The position numbers were made by a program, and so were the translations under genes. Source: Planctomycetota bacterium (GTDB taxonomy: Bacteria; Planctomycetota; PUPC01; JACPCR01). From it: a DNA stretch of 64,000 nucleotides. Below the pieces are notes generated by a model. That model ran no database searches and was not told where the DNA came from. It was given only the letters and a program-made list of their open reading frames with translations. Location of the stretch: the NCBI GenBank assembly GCA_027625095.1, contig JAQBXN010000002.1:62001-126000 (forward strand). Direction: 5' to 3'. Shown here piece after piece: positions 23,890 through 32,192 of the stretch. Every line of letters begins with the position of its first letter. Positions within the stretch are counted from its first letter, which is position 1.

Positions 23890-25149
23890 TCAGGAAGTCA
23901 TTCGTTGCACTGTCCAGTCTTCATCGGGCAAGTCAACAAATTCTTTCATATCCTTAAAGATGTTATGAACCTCCTCTTTAAACACGTCACCGACCAGAAT
24001 GTCAACGAGATTTTTTAGATGGTGGGGATGAGCCTTGATGAATCGGCCAAAATTGAAGCTGGGCGAGTAGAAGGCGTAGACCAGCTTTCGGAATGCGTTC
24101 ATGCCACCGACGAATTTGGGCTCAAATTTGCCCAGTTGCCTGCCGGACACATCGCCAATCTCGAGCCCTTCGTGAATTGCGTCCGCAGCCCAGATGCCGG
24201 ACACCATGGCCAGCAGGACGCCCGAAGAATAAATCGGATCAAGGAAACCGTAAGCATCACCAACCAGAATCCAGCCAGGGCCGGCCATCTGCGACGAGCG
24301 GTAGGAAAAGTCGCTCAGGACATTCACCGCTGAGGCGAGCGTTGCGTTCTCGAGTCGTTCACTTACCGCGGGGCACATGGCGATCTCTTCCATGAGCGTC
24401 TTCTCAGGATTCTTTTCCCGGCCCTCGAAAAGGATTGAAGGGGAGGAGACCACGCCGACACTCACGACTTCCGGCAACGGGATGTACCAGAACCACGCCT
24501 GATTCTCGCGTGAATAAATAATTAGAGTCGCGCCCTCATCAATTCCAGGGCCTCTGTGCGCATTTTTGAAGTGCGCGAATATCGCCGCTTTCTTGAGGAA
24601 TGGATCCGGTCGCCGCAAATTCAGTCGCTTGGCCAGCAGCGCGTTTCTGCCGGTGGAATCCACGACGACCTCAGCGCGCAGGGTTTCAGTCTCTTCGCCT
24701 TCCTGGACTACCACACTGGTCGCCTTGCCTTCCTCAAAAAGTACATCTTTCACCAGTACGCCTTGCCTGACCTGAGCGCCCTTGCTGGCCGCGTTATCCA
24801 GCAGCATTTCATCGAATTTTGCACGTGGTACCTGCCAGGTGATGGAACTCTCGTGTGGGTTTGTCTTGTAAAAGTAGAAGGGCTGAGACTCCTTGCCGGA
24901 TGCGGAAACAAACTGCACGCTATATTTGCGCGGGTAGTCACTCTTGCGCATATGGCCGAGCACTCCAAGCCGCTGGAACGGCCAGTAGGTTTCAGTGACA
25001 AGGGACTCACCAATGCAGAAACGAGGGAAGGTCTCTTTCTCCAGTATCAGTACTTTTCTTCCATGCTCCGCCAAAATCGCGGCAGCGGAAGACCCCCCGG
25101 GACCGCCGCCCATTACAATGACGTCGAAATCGCTGTTAGCTTTCTGCAT
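23890..25149 (-). CDS. FAD-dependent oxidoreductase, halogenase/geranylgeranyl-reductase-like
   Basis: A 419-residue flavoprotein. The FAD loop GGGPGGS lies at residues 14-20, followed by the VLILEKETFPRFCIGESLV region and the second FAD motif GPGWILVGDAYGFLDPIYSSG. These blocks are shared by flavin-dependent halogenases and geranylgeranyl-reductase-like enzymes; the halogenase WxWxIP motif is seen as WFWYIPLP. The substrate and whether it halogenates or reduces are open. It is divergently arranged from a RimK-like ATP-grasp gene 96 bases away. Confidence 0.8.
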   Translation of the reverse strand: MQKANSDFDVIVMGGGPGGSSAAAILAEHGRKVLILEKETFPRFCIGESLVTETYWPFQRLGVLGHMRKSDYPRKYSVQFVSASGKESQPFYFYKTNPHESSITWQVPRAKFDEMLLDNAASKGAQVRQGVLVKDVLFEEGKATSVVVQEGEETETLRAEVVVDSTGRNALLAKRLNLRRPDPFLKKAAIFAHFKNAHRGPGIDEGATLIIYSRENQAWFWYIPLPEVVSVGVVSSPSILFEGREKNPEKTLMEEIAMCPAVSERLENATLASAVNVLSDFSYRSSQMAGPGWILVGDAYGFLDPIYSSGVLLAMVSGIWAADAIHEGLEIGDVSGRQLGKFEPKFVGGMNAFRKLVYAFYSPSFNFGRFIKAHPHHLKNLVDILVGDVFKEEVHNIFKDMKEFVDLPDEDWTVQRMTS

Positions 25150-25245
25150 GGCTGTCTGGAGTTAGAATTGAGCTGTTTGAGACCTGTCAGAGTTAATCTT
25201 GAAATTGAGAATTCGCCGCCCGGACAACGAGAAGGAAACAGACAC

Positions 25246-26127
25246 ATGCAGATCATATGTTTGAGCCGCAAACCCGATGGTTACGCCTGCCTAAGAATGA
25301 GGAAGGCCGCCGAATCGCGAGGCTATTCCTTTCAAGACCTCAACCCGGCAGATGTAGACATATGCATCGGGGACGGGATTTTCCTGAAGACAGAAGGTAA
25401 ATCCGAGCGTTTCAAGATTCCCAATGTTCATAAATGTGCGCTTCTGCCCAGATTAGGCGCCTTGCCGGTAGACCATGCATTGGCCGTCGTAAGAGAATTC
25501 GAGGCTGGCCACATAAGATCATTCAATTTGGCGGACGCCATTCAGCGCACCCGCAACAAGATTCATGCGTATCAGGTGCTGGGGAATCGATCTGTGCCGA
25601 TTCCAAAGACGTTCGTTTTGGCCAATCAGCGAGAGCTGGACACGGTCACGGACGCACTTCCGGGTGGCAAATACATAGTCAAACTGCCGGTCGGAGTGCA
25701 GGGCATCGGAGTGATGCTGGCTGAGAGCCGTTCTTCGCTTGCGTCTATTCTTGATACTTTCTGGGGTTTGAACGAGTTAGTTCTCGTTCAAGAGTACATT
25801 GAGGGCGCGGCCAAAGATAAACGGGCGTTTGTGGTCGGCGATCAGGTTGTCGCCTCCATGCATCGTAGCGCACGGGTAGGTGATTTCAGGTCGAACGTGC
25901 ACCAGGACGGACAATGTACAGCGGTAGAACTTTCAGAGGAGGAGGCCCGGCTTGCAGTCAGGGCGTCTCGAGCTTTGGATCTGGATATATCGGGGGTAGA
26001 CATCGCCGAAACCGGCGAGGGGCCGGTGGTGTTGGAAGTCAATCAATCCCCGGGATTTGAGGCGCTGGAAAGTGTGACCAAAGTTGATTGTGCAGGAGCT
26101 ATTATAGAGTACGTCGCCGGTTTTTGA
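25246..26127 (+). CDS. RimK-like ATP-grasp ligase
   Basis: A 293-residue ATP-grasp enzyme of the RimK type. The ATG at 25246 follows AAGGA at good spacing. An N-terminal Rossmann-like part (PADVDICIGD) is followed by the nucleotide-binding loops (YIVKLPVGVQGIGVMLAES), LVQEYIEG, and the metal site DIAETGEGPVVLEVNQSPG, in which the Glu and Asn bind Mg. Family members ligate amino acids to carboxylates. No peptide substrate gene is adjacent. The open frame extends upstream on the antisense strand of the flavoprotein, which is not coding. Confidence 0.82.
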   Translation: MQIICLSRKPDGYACLRMRKAAESRGYSFQDLNPADVDICIGDGIFLKTEGKSERFKIPNVHKCALLPRLGALPVDHALAVVREFEAGHIRSFNLADAIQRTRNKIHAYQVLGNRSVPIPKTFVLANQRELDTVTDALPGGKYIVKLPVGVQGIGVMLAESRSSLASILDTFWGLNELVLVQEYIEGAAKDKRAFVVGDQVVASMHRSARVGDFRSNVHQDGQCTAVELSEEEARLAVRASRALDLDISGVDIAETGEGPVVLEVNQSPGFEALESVTKVDCAGAIIEYVAGF

Positions 26128-26236
26128 ATTTTTGGATTCACTGCCAAAGCGGCAAGTTTAGTAAAACTGGTGCTGGTCAAGGGCTGCCAGCCGGAACTCA
26201 TAAAATAATACATCTAAATGGGTTGACAGCGCCTTT

Positions 26237-26269
26237 GCTTCAAATTTGAAGCATGGCATAGGCATTGCT
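26237..26269 (+). promoter_or_regulatory. Sigma-54-like promoter with a perfect 16-bp palindrome
   Basis: TGGCAT (26254-26259) and TTGCT (26265-26269) are separated by five bases, matching the -24/-12 pattern TGGCAC-N5-TTGCW with one mismatch. Directly upstream is the perfect palindrome GCTTCAAATTTGAAGC (26237-26252), a likely operator. A TTGACA lies at 26223-26228 but lacks a good -10 at 17 bases. The start of groEL is at 26382, leaving a leader of about 100 bases. No CIRCE element (TTAGCACTC inverted repeat) is seen. Confidence 0.55.
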
Positions 26270-26381
26270 AAACAGACAAAGCTAATCTCAAAGACTGCGA
26301 AAATGGCAGGGAACTGCCACAGCATGCGGGCAAGCAGGAAAAACGACATTTCATCTCCCATCCTTATGGAGGCAGAGTACC

Positions 26382-27992
26382 ATGGCCGGTAAAGATATAT
26401 ATTTTGGTGAGGAAGCTCGGAATGAGTTGCTTTCGGGTATCAATCAATTAGCCAAGGTGGTCGGTTCGACCCACGGCCCCAAGGGGCGTGCAGTGTTGAT
26501 TCAAAAGAGCTTCGGCGGCCCCACCGTCAGCTTGGATGGAGCTACTATTGCGAAAGAAATCGAAGTCGAGGATCGCCTGGAAAACTTGGGCATCCATCTC
26601 ATTCGCGAAGTCGCCAAGAAACAGGGCGATGCAGCGGGCGACGGCACGACCACTTCGATCATCCTGGCCCAGCACATTTTCAGCGAGTCGCTGCGCAACG
26701 TGGCTGCCGGTACCGATGCCATGTCCATCAAGCGTGGAATCAGTCAGGGCGTCCTTGTTGCTGTCGACTTCATGAAGAGCATTGCCTCGAATATCGAAGG
26801 AAAAGGTGAACTCAGCAAAGTGGCAACCCTGTCTGCCAATGGCGATAAAGTGATCGGCAACCTCATCGGCGAGGCATTTCACAAGGCTGGCGTCAAGGGT
26901 GCGATCTCAGTGGAAGAGGGCCAGGGCCTGGAGACCACTCTGGAATTCGTCGAAGGCATGCAGTTCGACAAAGGCTACCTGTCTCCGCATTTCATTACTG
27001 ATTACGCCAGCATGGAGTCGGTGTTGGAGAACTGCTACATCGTCCTCCACGAAAAGAAAATCTCAGCCGCCAAGGATCTCGTAGGCATCCTCGAGATTTG
27101 TGCTGAACAGAAAAAACCCCTGCTCGTCATTGCAGAAGACATCGAAGGCGAAGCCCTGCAACTCCTCGTGGTCAATAAGATCCGCGGCGTGGTGAACTGC
27201 TGCGGTGTCAAAGCGCCGGGCTTCGGCGACCGCCGTCGCGAAATGCTGCAGGATATAGCTATTCTGACAGGTGGACAGGTCATCACCGAAACAGCCGGGA
27301 TGAGCCTCGCAACATCCGGAGCTGACGTCCTCGGCCGTGCCAAACGAGTGATCGTCGACAAAGCTGTCACTACCATCTCGCGTGGAGCTGGAAAGAAGGA
27401 TGAGATCGCCGGGCGTCTCGCCCAGATCAACAAATTGCTTGAGGTCAGTACCTCGGATTACGACAAAGAAAAACTGCAGGAGCGCATTTCGAAGCTCTCC
27501 GGTGGTATTGCCACAATCAAAGTCGGCGGCAGCACTGAAGCCGAAGTGAAGCAAAAGAAAGAGCGCGCTGAGGATGCGGTTGCCGCCACCAGGGCCGCTG
27601 CCGAAGAAGGTGTAGTCCCAGGTGGAGGTATCGCTTATCTGCGCGCCGCGGCCGCCGTCGCCAAGACAAAGATTAAAGGTATTGGTGAACAGATTGGTCT
27701 TGAAATACTTGCCCGGGCTTTGGCATCCCCGGTTCGTCAAATTGCCTCGAATGCTGGCAAGGATGGTGAACTCGTCGCTGAGCAACTCAAGGATGCCGGT
27801 ACCAATCAGGGCTATGACGCGGCAAATGACCGGTTTGTTGACATGATCGAAGCTGGCATTATCGATCCTCTCAAGGTAACCCGCCTCGCTGTGGAAAACG
27901 CCGCGAGCATAGCGTCTCTGCTGGTCTCAGCCCAGGCTGTCATATGTAAGACACCTGAAAAGGAAGAAAGCCACGAAGACCACATGGACTAA
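26382..27992 (+). CDS. groEL: Chaperonin GroEL (Hsp60), stand-alone copy
   Basis: A 536-residue group I chaperonin subunit. Key motifs are present: GPKGRAVLIQKSFGGPTVSL (ATP site), AGDGTTTS with the catalytic Asp, CGVKAPGFGDRR, and the C-terminal EEGVVPGGGIAYLRA. It differs from the usual sequence at several core places (GSTHGPKG for the common TLGPKG, SLDGATIA for TKDGVTVA). The C-terminus is acidic (KTPEKEESHEDHMD) rather than the GGM tail. No groES is beside it. PVC genomes often carry extra groEL copies that are differently regulated, which fits the promoter seen. An RBS TGGAGG lies upstream and a terminator follows. Confidence 0.93.
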   Translation: MAGKDIYFGEEARNELLSGINQLAKVVGSTHGPKGRAVLIQKSFGGPTVSLDGATIAKEIEVEDRLENLGIHLIREVAKKQGDAAGDGTTTSIILAQHIFSESLRNVAAGTDAMSIKRGISQGVLVAVDFMKSIASNIEGKGELSKVATLSANGDKVIGNLIGEAFHKAGVKGAISVEEGQGLETTLEFVEGMQFDKGYLSPHFITDYASMESVLENCYIVLHEKKISAAKDLVGILEICAEQKKPLLVIAEDIEGEALQLLVVNKIRGVVNCCGVKAPGFGDRRREMLQDIAILTGGQVITETAGMSLATSGADVLGRAKRVIVDKAVTTISRGAGKKDEIAGRLAQINKLLEVSTSDYDKEKLQERISKLSGGIATIKVGGSTEAEVKQKKERAEDAVAATRAAAEEGVVPGGGIAYLRAAAAVAKTKIKGIGEQIGLEILARALASPVRQIASNAGKDGELVAEQLKDAGTNQGYDAANDRFVDMIEAGIIDPLKVTRLAVENAASIASLLVSAQAVICKTPEKEESHEDHMD

Positions 27993-28014
27993 ATTCCCGG
28001 TAACGAAAATTACG

Positions 28015-28051
28015 ACGCCGTTCGGTATAACACCGGACGGCGTTTTTTTTT
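28015..28051 (+). terminator. Rho-independent terminator after groEL
   Basis: A stem of 12 base pairs (ACGCCGTTCGGT / ACCGGACGGCGT, one G-T pair) with loop ATAAC is followed by nine T residues. It lies 22 bases after the groEL stop and closes that single-gene unit. Confidence 0.85.
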
Positions 28052-28138
28052 GCCCGCAGTCTCTGTTAGGTTCAAGTTGTAGGGACCAATCGGAGTCCTT
28101 ACCGATTCAGACTTTCGTGCCCTTTTGAGATTCCAGCC

Positions 28139-30241
28139 TTGCAAAACGTTCTGCTCGCCCTCTTACTTCTTGATTCGGGCTATGCTGAGAAGTTTGTCCC
28201 CTCGTTCGGTCCATTTCCTCGATTGGCGATCACTGCTGCAGAAGTTCAAGCAGTAAAGGCCTCGGACGGATTAGAGGCGCAAAAAACTCAGGCTGTCCGG
28301 CAGGCGCAGGCATATCTCGATAAGCCGATTTACATCCCAACTGAATGGGGCGATTGGGTTTTTTATTACGCGAATCCGAAGACCGGTGGCCCCCTGGTGG
28401 CCCTTGATCTTGAAAGGCACAAAGACTCGTCGACCGGAGAAATTTTTACCGATAAACGAATCGTAGACTCCTATCGGACGATTCTGCATAACAATGTTAA
28501 CAGGGCTGCGGTCAGTCTTGGCTGGGCGTATTTGTGGACAGACGAAGATAAATACGCGGCAGAGGTTAAGCGGATTCTCACTACCTATGCGAACGTGTAT
28601 CACACATTCCCCGAACGTGCTGACCGATGGGGTCACACCGGCTTTCTGGCGAAGTACGGTGGGCGACGTTATTCGCAGAGTCTATCGGAAGCGGTCGGTG
28701 TTATTGAGTTGTGCAAGGCGTATGACCTGACTCGAACCAGCAAGGTGTGGAGCCAAGAGGAAATTAGACTCGTTGAAGGTAGCCTCTTCCAGCCGACTGC
28801 CGATACGCTGCTCTATACAACGTTTGCCCATAATCACCAGACTTGGCTAAACGCTGGCCTGATGTGCATTGCCTCTGTGCTTGGCGACACCAAATTGGTG
28901 AACCGAATTTTGGATATGGAGCGTGGGTTCTACTATCAGCTCAAAAACAATATTGATGAGGATGGTATGTGGAATGAAGGGACGATGGCGTACCATAATT
29001 ATGCGCTACAGGCTCTGGTGGCAACGGTCGACGCCGGGCGTCGGATCGGGATTCCGCTGGAAAAAGAAAAGAAGTTCAGATCGATGATAGAGGCGCCGCT
29101 GAAATACTGTTATCCGGACGGGCGGCTTCCAGCGATTAATGACAGCGACCCTTCGAACATCCGTTCGTTCTTTCATCATTTTCAATGGGCATGGGAAGTC
29201 TATAAAGATCCGGTCTTTGCCCAGGCATGGGCTAATGGGGATCAGAAGCTACTGGCCCAGTTGCTTGGGCCGGAAGCTGACGTTCAGCAAGTCTATGAAT
29301 CCAAATCATCCATTCTGAGAGGAATCGGTCTGCTGGTTCTGCGTCGTGGGACAGGGATTTCGGCAGTCAACGTGATGTTGGATTATGGCGCACATGGTGC
29401 CGCGCATGGCCATCCGGACAAGATGAATCTGATTCTCTATGCGAATGGGCGTGAATGGCTGTTTGATCCCGGCCGACTGAATTACAGGCATAAGGAGTAC
29501 AAGACTTATTACACGCAGACTGCAGCTCACAACACGGTGATTATTAACGGCCGCAGTCAGGCTCCGGACAACGGAACGCTCTTGTTTTTTGATGAGACGG
29601 ACGCGTATTCATCCGCAGCCGGCGAAAGCAAAGGAGCGTACCAGGGCTCGATTCTAAGGCGATTCCTGTTTCTGACGGATTCATTTCTGGTGGAGCTTTT
29701 TGAAGTCAACTCTGAGAAGCCAGCGACGATAGACTGGCTGGGAAGTGCTGGGGTGCCTTTGTTACTCGGATACGCCGCGGTGGCTGCCGAGGGGAGGAAC
29801 TTTCCGATAATTCGCACCAACGAAGAGAATGACACAGCTACGGGAACGGATGCGGCACCAGGGACTCCGCCCCTGGGTGAGGAGGGTGGCTACCAGCATT
29901 TTACCGACGTTACGCTTGTACCGGAGGCGTTGCCGATCTGGGATTTTGTTCAAAGTAAGAATCAGTCGCTCAGGTTGTGGCTGCATTCAAAACCTAAGGA
30001 GCAGATCATGGTGGCAAGACGATTTGGGTATGACAAGTCGCAGCGGCATCCCTGTCTCATTCGGCGGATCGAAGGTAAGGCCGCCGCCTTTTTGACGGTT
30101 TATGATCTGAGTGGCAATGGGAAGGCTATAGAAGGTGTTTCGTTTGAAGGAGATAGGAGGGCTGTCGTTCAGTCCGACAAAATGGAATGGAAGATCAGTT
30201 TTACGAACGACGGTGTTGATGTGAAGGCAGGAGGGCAGTGA
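28139..30241 (+). CDS. Heparinase II/III-family polysaccharide lyase
   Basis: A 700-residue exported protein. The start is TTG at 28139, giving a short signal peptide (QNVLLALLLLDSGYA). Residues 30-330 form the all-helical alginate-lyase-like toroid (YANVYHTFPERADRWG, FAHNHQTWLNAGLM, GMWNEGTMAYHNYALQALV), and the C-terminal half is the heparinase II/III-like beta domain (YGAHGAAHGHPDKMNLILY, QTAAHNTVIINGRSQ) with the expected His/Tyr residues. It should cleave an acidic polysaccharide by beta-elimination. No glycan-import genes are adjacent. The preceding groEL unit ends at a terminator, so it has its own promoter. Confidence 0.85.
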   Translation: MQNVLLALLLLDSGYAEKFVPSFGPFPRLAITAAEVQAVKASDGLEAQKTQAVRQAQAYLDKPIYIPTEWGDWVFYYANPKTGGPLVALDLERHKDSSTGEIFTDKRIVDSYRTILHNNVNRAAVSLGWAYLWTDEDKYAAEVKRILTTYANVYHTFPERADRWGHTGFLAKYGGRRYSQSLSEAVGVIELCKAYDLTRTSKVWSQEEIRLVEGSLFQPTADTLLYTTFAHNHQTWLNAGLMCIASVLGDTKLVNRILDMERGFYYQLKNNIDEDGMWNEGTMAYHNYALQALVATVDAGRRIGIPLEKEKKFRSMIEAPLKYCYPDGRLPAINDSDPSNIRSFFHHFQWAWEVYKDPVFAQAWANGDQKLLAQLLGPEADVQQVYESKSSILRGIGLLVLRRGTGISAVNVMLDYGAHGAAHGHPDKMNLILYANGREWLFDPGRLNYRHKEYKTYYTQTAAHNTVIINGRSQAPDNGTLLFFDETDAYSSAAGESKGAYQGSILRRFLFLTDSFLVELFEVNSEKPATIDWLGSAGVPLLLGYAAVAAEGRNFPIIRTNEENDTATGTDAAPGTPPLGEEGGYQHFTDVTLVPEALPIWDFVQSKNQSLRLWLHSKPKEQIMVARRFGYDKSQRHPCLIRRIEGKAAAFLTVYDLSGNGKAIEGVSFEGDRRAVVQSDKMEWKISFTNDGVDVKAGGQ

Positions 30242-30281
30242 GAGGCACGGATTGAAGGCAAGAACATAGGATGCCCAAACC

Positions 30282-31106
30282 TTAGATCTCTATATCTGGA
30301 ACAACACTTACGTGCTCCCCGCGGAATGATTTCAGGACGCCGGAATCCAGTTGCAGGATAAGTCCATCTCTCAGATCCAGATCGTGGACGCGGCCGCGAT
30401 AAATCTTGCCGCTCTGCTCGAGAGTCAGGAACCCACTTCCGGTCAGGCAGAGCTTTTTCCATTTTTGTTCGAGGGCGGTCAGGTCCCCAGTTCTCACGTC
30501 CCGATAATGGGCATCCAGGTTTCTCATAAGTTCTCTGGCGACTTCTGTACGGTGAACCGCTTTACCGAGTTCCATGCTTATGGAGGTTGCATGGTCTCTC
30601 AATATTTCCGGAAGTTGTTCTGCAGTCAGATTGACGTTCAGGCCGATACCTATAACGAAAGTCCCAGGGGTTTTGTTGTCGTCCTGTCTTGTCTCGACCA
30701 GGATTCCACAGATTTTTTTTCCGCCCACGAGTACATCATTCGGCCATTTGATGGTTGACTGAAGCCCGCATGAAACCTGCAGAGTCTGGCAGACTGCGAC
30801 TGCGCCCAGGACGGTAAGCACGTTAAATTCTCTGGCCGGCAATCCCGGCATGACGACAGTCGACATGAGAATGCATTTGCCGTCAGAATCGATCCATGTG
30901 CGTCCTCGGCGGCCTCGACCCAGGGTCTGTGCTTCGGCAAAGATGGTGACGCCTTCCCTGGTTTCTGAGGCAAACTGCCAGGCGATGTCATTGGTGCTGG
31001 CGGTCTCTCGAAAGACATGGATTTCTCGGCCAATAATTTTTGTGCCGAGCCGGTTCAAAAGTTCATCCGGGTGAAGCCTGTCCGGTTTGTTCAGATATTC
31101 AGCCAA
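30282..31106 (-). CDS. birA: Biotin-[acetyl-CoA-carboxylase] ligase
   Basis: About 274 residues. It has the BirA catalytic motif GRGRRGRTW, then KWPNDVLVGGKKICGILVE with the essential Lys, and VIGIGLNVN, then the C-terminal SH3-like domain (YRGRVHDLDLRDGLILQL). It activates biotin with ATP and transfers it to carboxylase carrier proteins. There is no N-terminal DNA-binding domain, so it is a class I, non-repressor ligase. I place the start at TTG 31106, which overlaps the nadC end (GTTGGCTGA); upstream frame is shared with nadC in another phase. Confidence 0.85.
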   Translation of the reverse strand: MAEYLNKPDRLHPDELLNRLGTKIIGREIHVFRETASTNDIAWQFASETREGVTIFAEAQTLGRGRRGRTWIDSDGKCILMSTVVMPGLPAREFNVLTVLGAVAVCQTLQVSCGLQSTIKWPNDVLVGGKKICGILVETRQDDNKTPGTFVIGIGLNVNLTAEQLPEILRDHATSISMELGKAVHRTEVARELMRNLDAHYRDVRTGDLTALEQKWKKLCLTGSGFLTLEQSGKIYRGRVHDLDLRDGLILQLDSGVLKSFRGEHVSVVPDIEI

Positions 31107-31998
31107 CCTGCGTGATCTCCAGTGCAATGTCCGCAGCAGGTGCGGAGTGGGTAAGCGCGCCAACAGAGATCCAGTCAACACCTGTCTGAGCCACTTCGTG
31201 AACTGTCTCCAAAGTGATGCCACCAGACGCTTCCAGAATGGGTCGGTTCAGGGATGATCGCGGCCGTTCAGAATCCAGATGGTCAACCATGCGTCCCATC
31301 TCGGTGGGAGAGAGATTGTCAAGCATGATGATGTCGGCTCCAGCATGGATCGCAGCGCAGAAAGATTCAAAATCTTCTACTTCGACCTCGATTCGCAGAT
31401 CAAGGCACCTATCCCTCGCCTGTTTAACAGACAGGGCAACTGCCTCTGGCAACGTGCAATTGTGCAGGCCTTGAGTGACGGCCAGATGGTTGTCCTTGAT
31501 CAGCACCTGGTCGTAAAGTCCTGTCCGATGATTGCGTCCTCCTCCGGCTCTGACCGCATATTTGGCTAGCCCCCGCCACCCAGGCAGTGTCTTGCGAGTA
31601 TCCAGAATCTTTGCAGAGGTATCCGAGACGGCGTTGACATAAGAATAAGTCAAAGTGGCTATGCCGGACAGGCTTTGCACAAAATTCAGGGCGATGCGCT
31701 CTGCTGTCAGTAATGCCTGCAGAGGGCCTGTCACCAGGGCAATGGTTGTCCCTTTCTGAATGAATTCACCATCTTCAGCATGCAACTGTACTTGGATGTT
31801 CTTATCAGCCCTGTGGAAGACCGGTTCGATCAGGGTTCCTCCGGCCAGAATACCATCCTGCCTGGACTCGAAAGTGCCGACACCACGTTCACCTGATGGA
31901 ACAAGAGCCCGAGTAGTGCAATCACCGCTACCCACGTCTTCAGCGAAGGCTGCACGGAGCAGAGATTCATAGAGTGAGCTATCTGGAGGTGTCTGCAT
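31099..31998 (-). CDS. nadC: Nicotinate-nucleotide diphosphorylase (carboxylating)
   Basis: A 299-residue quinolinate phosphoribosyltransferase, type II fold. It shows the N-terminal FAEDVGSGDCTTRAL, the substrate loop ILDTRKTLPGWRGLAKYAV, AGGGRNHRTGLYDQVLIKDNH (in part), and the C-terminal ADIIMLDN and LEASGGI with the phosphate-binding residues. It converts quinolinate and PRPP to nicotinate mononucleotide in de novo NAD synthesis. birA overlaps its 3' end by eight bases, so they are co-transcribed. Confidence 0.92.
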   Translation of the reverse strand: MQTPPDSSLYESLLRAAFAEDVGSGDCTTRALVPSGERGVGTFESRQDGILAGGTLIEPVFHRADKNIQVQLHAEDGEFIQKGTTIALVTGPLQALLTAERIALNFVQSLSGIATLTYSYVNAVSDTSAKILDTRKTLPGWRGLAKYAVRAGGGRNHRTGLYDQVLIKDNHLAVTQGLHNCTLPEAVALSVKQARDRCLDLRIEVEVEDFESFCAAIHAGADIIMLDNLSPTEMGRMVDHLDSERPRSSLNRPILEASGGITLETVHEVAQTGVDWISVGALTHSAPAADIALEITQVG

Positions 31999-32192
31999 TT
32001 ACAATGGATTTTGTAAAGAGGGGCGGAGTATAGGCACGGATGCTGGTGGAGCAACAGGACTCAAGAAAATGCTGCAATGACGTTTGTACCTGCCAGGCAA
32101 GTATTTATATCCTGGAATTCAGACGGTAAATCGTTATCTTCCGCAATAGATTTCGGGGTGACGACAATGAGTTTCCGCAGAGAGATATATCT

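Noticed and set aside
24556..25245. Upstream part of the open frame of the ATP-grasp gene
   Set aside because: It is antisense to the flavoprotein gene; the ATG at 25246 has an RBS and the ATP-grasp domain begins there.
26128..26381. CIRCE element or groES gene before groEL
   Set aside because: No TTAGCACTC inverted repeat and no 95-codon frame resembling GroES is present.
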